Assembly (NCBI GenBank): GCA_946479905.1 | Contig: CAMLIA010000031.1 | Coordinates: 1 to 27,436 of the forward strand | DNA: 27,436 nt | DNA from: an uncultured Frankiales bacterium | Lineage (GTDB): Bacteria; Actinomycetota; Actinomycetes; Mycobacteriales; SCTD01 | Direction: 5' to 3' | Shown here: piece by piece, positions 17,169 to 24,859 of the stretch | Layout of the letters: the number at the start of each line of letters is the position of its first letter | Numbering within the stretch: position 1 is the stretch's first letter | Made by a program: the position numbers and the translations under genes | Notes under the pieces: model-generated | Databases searched by the model: none | Told to the model about the DNA's origin: nothing | What the model saw: the letters and a program-made list of their open reading frames with translations, nothing else

Positions 17169-19335
17169 CGACGAGGAGGCGGACGGGGAGGTCCTCCAGG
17201 AGGTCCGTCATCCCCGGCAGCACCAGCTCCGCGCGGCCGCCGCGGAGGGGTACAGCCACGGCGACGGGGCCGCGCCGGTAGGCGAGGGTGCCCTCCGGAG
17301 CCTCCAGCGGCTGGTAGCCGTCGAGGTGGGGGCGGACCGACAGCGCGGCCCGCACCACCCGCAGCTTGTCGCTGTCGAGCGACCCGTCCGGCTCGGCCAG
17401 CAGAGCCCGCCGCCGGGCGTAGTCGACGGGCCGCCGGTTGTCGGGGTCGACCAGCGACAGGTCGACCAGCTCGCAGCCCTGGTAGGTGTCCGCCACGCCC
17501 GGCATGGTCAGCTGCACGAGCTTCTGCGCGAGCACCGTGGATCGCCAGTCGTCCGACAGCCGCTCGACGAAGGCGGTGATCTCCGCGACGACGTGCTCGT
17601 CCGCCAGCAGCGCGCGGACGAAGGACTCGGCGGCCTCGTCGTACTCCGGGTCGGGGTCGAGCCAGGACGTGCGGGCCTTCGCCTCGTGCGTGGCCTTCTG
17701 GACGTACGTCACGGCGCGGTCGGCCGACAGCGGCCAGGCCCCCACCACGGTCTGCCAGACGAGCTGCTCGGTCGCCGGGTCCAGCCGCTGGGGGAGCCAG
17801 GCGGTCCACTCCGCCATCGCCTCGCCCCACTCCGCGGGCCGCTGCGACAGCAGCACGAGCCGCGCCCGGACGTCCTCCGACCGCTTGGTGTCGTGCGTCG
17901 ACAGGGTGGTCATGGTGTCCGGCCAGCGCTCGAGCATCCGCTCGCAGTGGTCGTGGAAGTCCTCGACGGACGTCCCCCAGTGGCCAGGGCCGCCTCCGAC
18001 CTCGTTGAGCGCCAGCAGTGGCAGGTACCGGTAGAAGGCGGTGTCCTCGACGCCCTTGGCCATCGCCGGACCGCAGGTCTGCTGGAACCGCGTCGCGAGC
18101 TCGCCGGGCTCGAGCACCAGCTCGCCGATCACCGAGATCTCGCGGGCGCGCGACGGCAGCCGCGAGCTCGCGGTCTCGCACGCCCACTGCACGGTCGCCT
18201 CACCGCCGGGCAGGTAGGCCCGGTAGACCTCGAACGCGACGAGGACCTCGACGAACCCGTCGCGCAGCCCACGGCGCGTGATGTCGAGGTGCCGGGCGTC
18301 GCACTGCGGCTTGGCGAGGTCGACGAGGTGCTCGACCTCGGCGGCCAGCACCTGGTCCAGCACCTGCCGCTTGCAGGCCTCGACCACCTCGTCCCAGGTC
18401 CGGTGGTCGCCGGTGCGGGACTCCCACAGCGAGGTCAGCGGCTGCTCACCGGCCGGGTCGACGAACAGGCCCGTCACGAGGTTCAGTGCGTCGTAGCCGG
18501 TGGTGCCGGCGCACTGCCAGGGCGGCATCTCCTCGCCCTGCTCGAGGATCTTCTCGGCGACCACCCAGATCCCGCCGGTGCGGTCGGCGAGGCGGGCGAG
18601 GTAGCCAGCAGGGTCGGCGAGCCCGTCCGGGTGGTCGACGCGCAGCCCCTCGACGACCCCGTCCCGCACCTGCTGCAGCACGAGCGCGTGCGTCGCGTCG
18701 AAGACGCCTTCGTCCTCCACGCGCAGACCCACGAGTGTCGTCACGTCGAAGAACCGACGGTGCGTGCTCTCCTCGCTCGCCGTCCGCCAGTCGGCCAGCC
18801 GGTAGTGCTGCCTGTCGAGCGTCGCGAGCACGTCACCAGGGACGAGAGTGCCTGGTGCCACGGGGAAGACGTGCTCGAAGTAGGTGATGCGGTCGTCGTG
18901 CAGGACGAGGTCCCCGACGACGTCCGCCAGCGGGCCGCCCAGCACCGGTTGCAGCAGCTTGTGCGACCAGTCGACGTCGAACCAGTCCTTGTACGGCGAT
19001 GCCGGCCCCTCCCGGAGCACCGACCACCAGGCGGCGTTGCGGTCCTCGGGAGCGGCGATGGTCATGTGGTTCGGGACGATGTCGAGGACGATGCCGAGCC
19101 CGTGCTCCTGGCAGGCCTGGTGCAGCCGAGCGAGCCCGGCCGCCCCACCGAGCTCGTCGTCCACGCGGCTGTGGTCGACGACGTCGTACCCGTGCTGTGA
19201 TCCCGAGGCCGACGCGAGCCAGGGGCTGCAGTAGACGTGCGAGACCCCGAGCGCGGCGAGGTAGGGCACCACGTCGGCCGCGTCGTGCAGGGTGAAGGCA
19301 GGGGTGAGCTGCAGCCGGTAGGTGGAGCGGATCAC
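17134..19335 (-). CDS. treY: Maltooligosyltrehalose synthase
   Basis: A 733-residue GH13 intramolecular transglucosylase that turns the reducing-end alpha-1,4 bond of a maltodextrin into alpha-1,1. It shows the typical start STYRLQLTPAFTLHDAADVVPYLAALGVSHVYCSP, GIVLDIVPNH (81-90), GLRVDHPDGLADP with the nucleophile Asp234, WVVAEKILEQGE with Glu261, and STHDTKRSEDVRARL. The GTG start at 19335 directly abuts the TGA of treX, so the two are coupled. The last eleven codons, through the stop, overlap the right hairpin element next to the DUF559-like gene, so the C-terminal tail may derive from that insertion. Confidence 0.95.
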   Translation of the reverse strand: MIRSTYRLQLTPAFTLHDAADVVPYLAALGVSHVYCSPWLASASGSQHGYDVVDHSRVDDELGGAAGLARLHQACQEHGLGIVLDIVPNHMTIAAPEDRNAAWWSVLREGPASPYKDWFDVDWSHKLLQPVLGGPLADVVGDLVLHDDRITYFEHVFPVAPGTLVPGDVLATLDRQHYRLADWRTASEESTHRRFFDVTTLVGLRVEDEGVFDATHALVLQQVRDGVVEGLRVDHPDGLADPAGYLARLADRTGGIWVVAEKILEQGEEMPPWQCAGTTGYDALNLVTGLFVDPAGEQPLTSLWESRTGDHRTWDEVVEACKRQVLDQVLAAEVEHLVDLAKPQCDARHLDITRRGLRDGFVEVLVAFEVYRAYLPGGEATVQWACETASSRLPSRAREISVIGELVLEPGELATRFQQTCGPAMAKGVEDTAFYRYLPLLALNEVGGGPGHWGTSVEDFHDHCERMLERWPDTMTTLSTHDTKRSEDVRARLVLLSQRPAEWGEAMAEWTAWLPQRLDPATEQLVWQTVVGAWPLSADRAVTYVQKATHEAKARTSWLDPDPEYDEAAESFVRALLADEHVVAEITAFVERLSDDWRSTVLAQKLVQLTMPGVADTYQGCELVDLSLVDPDNRRPVDYARRRALLAEPDGSLDSDKLRVVRAALSVRPHLDGYQPLEAPEGTLAYRRGPVAVAVPLRGGRAELVLPGMTDLLEDLPVRLLVEGRDGVVPEGS

Positions 19336-21468
19336 TCAGAAGACCTTGCGCAGCAGCACGACCGACCGGGCCGCGACGTCGAACGGCTCACCTGTCTTCA
19401 CCACCCGGTCCTCGACGTCGTGCAGCATCGGCGCGTGCGTGTCCAGCACGACCTCCCAGCGGTCGCCACCGACCTCCGGCAGCACGAACGAGAGGTCCTC
19501 GTGGTGGCCGTTGAGCAGCAGCCAGAACGGGTCGTCGGTGACCGGCTCACCTCGCACGTCGGGCTCGCGGATGGCCTCGCCGTTGAGGAACACCGACAGC
19601 GACCGGGCGAAGAACTCGTCCCAGTCCTCGTCCGACATCGCCTCGCCCTGCGGGGTGTACCAGCCGATGTCGTGCCGGCCGTCGAAGAAGCGCCGGCGCC
19701 GGAAGACGGGGTGGTCGCGGCGCAGGGCGGCGAGCCGTGCGACGAAGTCGGTGAGCACCTCGAAGTCCCGGGCCCGATCCCAGTCCACCCAGGCCAGCTC
19801 GGAGTCCTGCGCGTAGACGTTGTTGTTGCCGTGCTGGGTGCGGCCGAGCTCGTCGCCGTGCAGCAGCATCGGGACGCCCTGGCTCAGGAACAGCGTCGTC
19901 AGGAGGTTGCGCTTCTGCTGCTCGCGCAGCGCGATGACGTCGAGGTCGTTCGTCTCGCCCTCGACCCCGCAGTTCCAGGACCGGTTGTGCGACTCGCCGT
20001 CCTTGCCGTCCTCGCCGTTGGCCTCGTTGTGCTTCTCGTTGTAGCTCACGAGGTCGTGCAGCGTGAACCCGTCGTGGGCGGTGACGAAGTTGATGGAGGC
20101 GAACGGCCGCCGCCCGTCGTCCTTGTAGAGGTCGGCGGACCCCGTGAGCCGCTCGGCGAGCTCGGCCATGGTGGAGTCCTCGCCGCGCCAGAAGTCGCGG
20201 ACGGTGTCGCGGTACTTGCCGTTCCACTCGGTCCACAGCGGCGGGAACTGGCCGACGTTGTAGCCGTTCTCGCCGATGTCCCACGGCTCGGCGATGAGCT
20301 TCGCCTGGCTGACGATCGGGTCCTGCTGGACGAGGTCGAAGAACGCCGACAGCCGGTCGACCTCGTGGAACTGCCTCGCGAGGCTGCTGGCGAGGTCGAA
20401 CCGGAACCCGTCGACGTGCATCTCGATGACCCAGTACCGCAGCGAGTCCATGATCAGCTGGAGCACGTGCGGGCTGCGCATCAGCAGCGTGTTCCCCGTG
20501 CCGGTCGTGTCGTAGTAGTGCTCGGGGCTGTCGTCGACCAGCCGGTAGTAGGAGGCGTTGTCGATCCCGCGGAACGACAGCGTCGGGCCCTTGTGGTTGC
20601 CCTCCGCCGTGTGGTTGTAGACGACGTCGAGGATCACCTCGAGGCCCTCGGCGTGGAGGGCCTTGACCATGGCCTTGAACTCCTGCACCTGCTGGCCCTG
20701 GTCCCCCTGGCTGGAGTAGCCGTTGTGCGGCGCGAAGAACCCGATCGTGTTGTAGCCCCAGTAGTTGCGCTGCCCGCGGTCGACGAGGTGGCTGTCGTGC
20801 ACGAACTGGTGCACGGGCATCAGCTCGACGGCGGTCACGCCCAGCCGCTTGTAGTGCTCGATCATGACCGGGTGCGCCACCGCGGCGTAGGTCCCTCGGA
20901 CCTCCTCGGGGATCTGCGGGTGCGTCTTCGTGAGGCCCTTCACGTGCGCCTCGTAGACCACGGTCTCGTTGTACGGCGTGCGCGGGTGCCGGTCGTTGTC
21001 CCAGTCGAAGAAGGGGCTGATGACGACCGACTTCGGCATGTGCGGGGCGGAGTCGGCGTCGTTGAAGCTGTCGTCGGCCCAGTTGTAGGAGAAGCAGGCC
21101 TGGTCCCAGTCGACCTCGCCCTCGACCGCCTTCGCGTAGGGGTCGAGCAGCAGCTTGGCCGGGTTGCACCGGTGCCCCTGCTCCGGCGCGTACGGCCCGT
21201 GCACGCGGAAGCCGTACCGCTGGCCGGGACCGATGCCGGGCAGGTAGCCGTGCCAGACCATGGCGTCGCGCTCCCGCAGCGGCAGCCGGGTCTCGGTCCC
21301 GTCGGCGTCGAACAGGCACAGGTCGACGCCCTCCGCGATCTCGCTGAACAGGGCGAAGTTCGTCCCGCTCCCGTCGTAGGTCGCGCCGAGCGGGTAGGGA
21401 GAGCCGGGCCAGGGTCGTACGGAGGGGGGCACGTGGGCAAGTCTCCCTGAAGCGCTCGGGTGCTCCAT
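19336..21468 (-). CDS. treX: Glycogen debranching enzyme (GlgX/TreX type)
   Basis: A 710-residue GH13 isoamylase-type enzyme that cleaves alpha-1,6 branches of glycogen and feeds linear maltodextrin to TreY. An N-terminal CBM48-like domain (SPYPLGATYDGSGTNFALFSE, 23-43) precedes the catalytic barrel with VILDVVYNHTAEG (278-290), DGFRFDLASSL with Asp358, LIAEPWDIGENGYNVG with Glu394, and VTAHDGFTLHDLVSYNEKHNEANGE. Two starts are plausible: ATG 21468 with GAGGGG six nt upstream, and an in-frame GTG at 21432 with GGGAGA eight nt upstream; the longer one is given. First of the tre genes, 24 nt after the tetR stop, so it may be read together with tetR. Confidence 0.94.
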   Translation of the reverse strand: MEHPSASGRLAHVPPSVRPWPGSPYPLGATYDGSGTNFALFSEIAEGVDLCLFDADGTETRLPLRERDAMVWHGYLPGIGPGQRYGFRVHGPYAPEQGHRCNPAKLLLDPYAKAVEGEVDWDQACFSYNWADDSFNDADSAPHMPKSVVISPFFDWDNDRHPRTPYNETVVYEAHVKGLTKTHPQIPEEVRGTYAAVAHPVMIEHYKRLGVTAVELMPVHQFVHDSHLVDRGQRNYWGYNTIGFFAPHNGYSSQGDQGQQVQEFKAMVKALHAEGLEVILDVVYNHTAEGNHKGPTLSFRGIDNASYYRLVDDSPEHYYDTTGTGNTLLMRSPHVLQLIMDSLRYWVIEMHVDGFRFDLASSLARQFHEVDRLSAFFDLVQQDPIVSQAKLIAEPWDIGENGYNVGQFPPLWTEWNGKYRDTVRDFWRGEDSTMAELAERLTGSADLYKDDGRRPFASINFVTAHDGFTLHDLVSYNEKHNEANGEDGKDGESHNRSWNCGVEGETNDLDVIALREQQKRNLLTTLFLSQGVPMLLHGDELGRTQHGNNNVYAQDSELAWVDWDRARDFEVLTDFVARLAALRRDHPVFRRRRFFDGRHDIGWYTPQGEAMSDEDWDEFFARSLSVFLNGEAIREPDVRGEPVTDDPFWLLLNGHHEDLSFVLPEVGGDRWEVVLDTHAPMLHDVEDRVVKTGEPFDVAARSVVLLRKVF

Positions 21469-21492
21469 GTCCTACCCCTCGCGGGAGCGCGG

Positions 21493-22104
21493 CTAAGCGT
21501 CCACCGGTGTGATGGCGGCGACGTAGAGACGCACCAGCGCGTCCACGATGGGTTCCGTGGCCGGCCGGGGCTCCGGCTGAGCGACCCAGTCCACGAGCAC
21601 CTCCGACACCGCGCCGGCCAGCGCCAGGCCGAGCGCCCGGCCTGCGGCGCCCTCGGGCAGCTGCGCCTGCTGGGCGATGACCTCGGCGAAGCGCAGCACC
21701 ATGGCGTGCCGGTCGTTCTCCAGCACGCCCGCCACCCGGATCTCGCGATGGGCGACCTTGGCCCGCCTCGGGTCCTCCGTGAGGTGGTTCACGTAGCCGC
21801 CGAGACCGAGCCGGATCCGGTCCTCGATCCCTGCGGTCGAGGACTGGACAGCGGGCAGCACGTTGTCCAGCACACCGTCCATGACCTGCTCGTACACCGC
21901 CAGCAGCAGGGCCTCGCGGCTGGCGAACTCCTCGTAGAAGGACCGGGTCGCCACGCCCGCGGCGCTGCACAGCCGCTCGATCGTGGCGCCGTGCCAGCCG
22001 TCGGTGCCGAACAGGTCGAAGCCCGCGTTCAGCAACCGGGTACGACGGTCCGACCGGCGCTCGAGCTCCGAGCGCCCTCCGTAGACCCGCCCCGTGTCGG
22101 TCAC
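21493..22104 (-). CDS. TetR/AcrR-family transcriptional regulator
   Basis: A 203-residue DNA-binding protein. The N-terminal helix-turn-helix follows the TetR pattern: RTRLLNAGFDLFGTDGWHGATIERLCSAAGVATRSFYEEFASREALLLAVYE (about 22-73). The C-terminal part should form the ligand and dimer domain; its ligand is unknown. The GTG start at 22104 lies exactly six nt after a TAGGTT box, a leaderless arrangement, and there is no Shine-Dalgarno. An inverted repeat surrounds that box, which suggests self-regulation. The gene lies 25 nt after the integrin-like gene and 24 nt before treX, so it could control either. Its own repeat differs from the palindrome upstream of the amidohydrolase, which argues against it binding there. 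Confidence 0.92.
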   Translation of the reverse strand: MTDTGRVYGGRSELERRSDRRTRLLNAGFDLFGTDGWHGATIERLCSAAGVATRSFYEEFASREALLLAVYEQVMDGVLDNVLPAVQSSTAGIEDRIRLGLGGYVNHLTEDPRRAKVAHREIRVAGVLENDRHAMVLRFAEVIAQQAQLPEGAAGRALGLALAGAVSEVLVDWVAQPEPRPATEPIVDALVRLYVAAITPVDA

Positions 22105-22136
22105 CTGACGAACCTACGGTGCAAACCGGTCAGGTG
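22102..22136. promoter_or_regulatory. Inverted repeat around the tetR promoter
   Basis: CACCTGAC (22102-22109) and GTCAGGTG (22129-22136) are perfect 8-bp inverted arms 19 nt apart. They enclose the -10 box of the TetR gene; one arm includes the start codon, the other overlaps the stop codon of the upstream gene. A TetR dimer bound here would block its own promoter. Confidence 0.5.
22105..22116 (-). promoter_or_regulatory. Leaderless-type -10 element for the TetR gene
   Basis: On the minus strand TAGGTT (22116-22111) is followed by six bases and the GTG of the regulator, the same spacing as at cobG and cobN. It indicates that tetR has its own promoter in the 25-nt gap after the integrin-like gene. 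Confidence 0.55.
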
Positions 22137-24859
22137 GCTCGACGGACACGCACCTCTGGCTTCGTCCGCAGCCTCGCCAGCCCCAGACCGGCGCAGGTCG
22201 TCATCGCGAAGGCGAGCAGGTACAGCGCCTGCACCTGCTCCCGCTTGCGCCGGTCGACCATCGCCATCTCGACACCGGGGTTGAACACCGGGTCGTCGTC
22301 CTTGAGCGTGCCGTTGAGCGCCAGCGCCAGTTGGAGCTCCTGCTGCTCCTGCAAGGCGCCCGCGGTCATCGGGTTGACCTGGACCTGGGTCTGCACCTGC
22401 ACCTGGACGGCCGGCGCCGGCGGCACAGGAGGGATGGCCGGCGGCGGCGGGGGGTTGCCCGGCGGGGCCGGCGGGTTCCCGACCGGCGGCAGCGGCCGTG
22501 GCGGGGCAGCCGCCTGGGCCTTCACGCAGGTGACGTTGACGTGGGCGCTGCCGACCTTGCTGCCGCGCAGCACCGCGGCGATGTCACCGCCGTACCGCCC
22601 CGGCTTCACGCCCACGCAGCTGACGTTGACGCTGAACGGCGCCGCGTTCGGCTTCTTCACGTTCAGCCCGACCAGCGCCTGGCCCTGCAGCGCGCCCAGG
22701 ACGGGGCTCTTGGCGACGGGGACGAGCTTGACCGACTGCCGGTCGACGAGGGCGGCGAGCAGTCGGATGATGGCGTCGGCGAAGTGGTCGCCGCTGTTGC
22801 ACGCGAGCGGCTGGCCGGCACGCACGTTCTCGGGCGCGTCGGTGGCCGGGTCGATGCCGCAGTAGACCCCGCCGGGCGGGGCGAAGCTGTGGGTGCCGCT
22901 GGCGACCCGGCGCAGGTCGTCCATGGAGTCGCCGCCGGCGCCCATGCCGACCACCTGCGCGTGCACGGTGTTCAGGTCCCGCAGGGCGTCGGCGAACGAC
23001 GGCCGGTCCTCGGCGTCGTGCTTCTGCGGGTACGGGTCGTCGAACGGCTCGTCCGTCGCCAGGATGATGATCTTGCGCACCGAGGCGTTGCCCCGCCACC
23101 CGGCGTCCTGCCCCGGGGGCACGTCGCTGAAGGTCTTGAGTCCGAGGTCGACCTCCTGCTTGGTGTGGATGCCGCTTCCGAGGGCGACCTGGCTCAGCGC
23201 GAGCAGCTGTCCCTCGTGGCTGCCGCCACCGAGCTGGCTCGGCACGTTGGTCTCGATCTGGATGTTGTTGATCGCGCGCTGCAGGTCCGGGCCGGTGTCG
23301 CCGACCTTGCGCAGCCGGCGGTAGATGACCGGCCGGTTGTAGGGCCGTCCCGGGTGCGCCGGGTCGACGTAGGTGGGCGGGTAGGGCTTCTCGTCGCTGC
23401 GCGGACCGGTGCCGAGGGTGCCGACGCCCACCTTGAGGTCGACGTGCTGGGCCTTGAGCGAGCCGACGATCCGGCTGATGTTGGCCTTGAGGTTGTTGAT
23501 GTAGCTGCCCATCGAGCCGGAGTCGTCGACGAGGAAGAACAGGTCGAGCGGGGTGTCGTTCTTGGGCAGGTCGAGGGTGAACGGGACGCTGGTCGTGTTC
23601 CCGACCGGGAGGCTCACGTTCTGCACCGGCGGCACCACCTTGCCCGGGTTGGGCGGCGGGACGGAGGTGTCGCCGACGGCCGTCGGAGGGATGGTGACGC
23701 CGCTGCCGACGGGGTCGACGAAGCGCAGCAGGCTGTGGCCGGACAGCGCGTGGAAGCTCGACTGCTCACTGCGGTCGCCGGTGAGCGAGCCCTCCCGCGC
23801 CGGGGAGCCGGCGGGGGCGTCGAGGACCTGATGCGTGAACAGGGTCAGCCGCTGCAGCCTGCCGCTGCGCTCGATCATGACCGTGGTGTCGCCCTCGCGG
23901 AAGCCCGCGGAGGTGACCCCCGGCGGGCTGAAGTAGGGGCTGACGCTGGCACCGCCGTTGGAGCTGTAGGCCAGACCGCCGCCGCGGTGGAACGCGACCA
24001 CCGTCAGCGGTCCCATCGCGGTCAGGGCGCTGTAGTCGTTCGCGGCCGTCGTGCTGAAGGAGGCGCCGCCGTCAGCAGACACCGCGAGGTGGCCGCTGAC
24101 GATGCCGTAGAGCCGGTTGCTGTCCTGGGTGTCCACGTCGAGCGCGGTGAACCCGGTGCCGCCGGACGGCAGGTCGTTGGCGGTGGTCCGCAGCGTCCAG
24201 GTGTGGCCGCGGTCGGTGCTGGCGTAGAGCAGGCCGGTCTGGCTGCCGACGTCCCCGCCGCCGCCCACGGGAAGGCCGCCCAGCCCGGTCGAGCCCCCGC
24301 CCCCGCCGCCGCCCGTCGGGCTGATCGTGAGGTAGAGCGTGCGGCCGTCGTTCGCGGCGCGCAGCAGCTTCGGCGCGCCCTGCGCCGGCAGGCCGCTGTC
24401 GGCGGTGGTCCAGCTGTCGCCCGTACCGACCATGATGTGCGGCCGGCTGGCGGCCCCGCTGCCCTCCTGGACGGCCGCGACGTGCGTGCTGCCGAGCAGC
24501 GCCAGCGAGACGATCCGCGCGCCGGCGCCCGTGAAGGGCTGCGTGCCGGTCGGTGACAGCGACAGCACGAGGGAGTCCGTCCAGTCGCAGCCGTGGTCGG
24601 TGCTGGTCTGCACGCGCACGCCGTTGGTGACGGCGACGTCCTGGGCGCGGGTCTCGTCGACCGTCCAGGCGGACACGGTGTCGGGGGAGGAGAGCCCCTG
24701 GGCGGGCTTGAACCCGGCGACGTGGATCGTCTCCCACGAGCCCGACTGCCGCACTCCGCAGTGCAGGGCAGGGGCGGCGGCCAGCACCGCCGTCGGGAGG
24801 CCGGCCGTGAGGACGGCAGCGACGAGCAGCGCTGACCTCAGGCGAGGTCGGCGCACCAC
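22130..24859 (-). CDS. Secreted, membrane-anchored protein with Asp-box repeats and an integrin-beta-like VWA domain
   Basis: A 909-residue exported protein. A signal peptide (RRPRLRSALLVAAVLTAGLPTAVLA, about 3-28) is followed by a propeller-like region (about 40-330) with Asp-box-type motifs STDRGHTW (about 212-219), SADGGASF and SSNGGASV, and a glycine-rich loop near 185-205. A VWA domain (about 438-660) has the MIDAS DDSGSMGS near residue 445. Its later part, GGGSHEGQLLALSQVALGSGI then GWRGNASVRKIIILATDEPFDD, closely follows the integrin beta I-like pattern GGFDA...GWRN...LLVFTTDA. A small beta domain, a Pro-rich stretch and a QVQVQ segment lead to a C-terminal helix (about 876-896) and a basic tail, so it is probably held in the membrane facing outward. 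The GTG start overlaps the stop of the ftsH-like gene by one base. Its ligand is unknown. Confidence 0.85.
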   Translation of the reverse strand: MVRRPRLRSALLVAAVLTAGLPTAVLAAAPALHCGVRQSGSWETIHVAGFKPAQGLSSPDTVSAWTVDETRAQDVAVTNGVRVQTSTDHGCDWTDSLVLSLSPTGTQPFTGAGARIVSLALLGSTHVAAVQEGSGAASRPHIMVGTGDSWTTADSGLPAQGAPKLLRAANDGRTLYLTISPTGGGGGGGSTGLGGLPVGGGGDVGSQTGLLYASTDRGHTWTLRTTANDLPSGGTGFTALDVDTQDSNRLYGIVSGHLAVSADGGASFSTTAANDYSALTAMGPLTVVAFHRGGGLAYSSNGGASVSPYFSPPGVTSAGFREGDTTVMIERSGRLQRLTLFTHQVLDAPAGSPAREGSLTGDRSEQSSFHALSGHSLLRFVDPVGSGVTIPPTAVGDTSVPPPNPGKVVPPVQNVSLPVGNTTSVPFTLDLPKNDTPLDLFFLVDDSGSMGSYINNLKANISRIVGSLKAQHVDLKVGVGTLGTGPRSDEKPYPPTYVDPAHPGRPYNRPVIYRRLRKVGDTGPDLQRAINNIQIETNVPSQLGGGSHEGQLLALSQVALGSGIHTKQEVDLGLKTFSDVPPGQDAGWRGNASVRKIIILATDEPFDDPYPQKHDAEDRPSFADALRDLNTVHAQVVGMGAGGDSMDDLRRVASGTHSFAPPGGVYCGIDPATDAPENVRAGQPLACNSGDHFADAIIRLLAALVDRQSVKLVPVAKSPVLGALQGQALVGLNVKKPNAAPFSVNVSCVGVKPGRYGGDIAAVLRGSKVGSAHVNVTCVKAQAAAPPRPLPPVGNPPAPPGNPPPPPAIPPVPPAPAVQVQVQTQVQVNPMTAGALQEQQELQLALALNGTLKDDDPVFNPGVEMAMVDRRKREQVQALYLLAFAMTTCAGLGLARLRTKPEVRVRRAT

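Noticed and set aside
16654..19200. 848-codon forward open frame across treY
   Set aside because: Antisense to treY, whose catalytic motifs are intact; low-complexity translation.
19237..21450. 737-codon forward open frame across treX
   Set aside because: Antisense to treX; long only because of GC bias.
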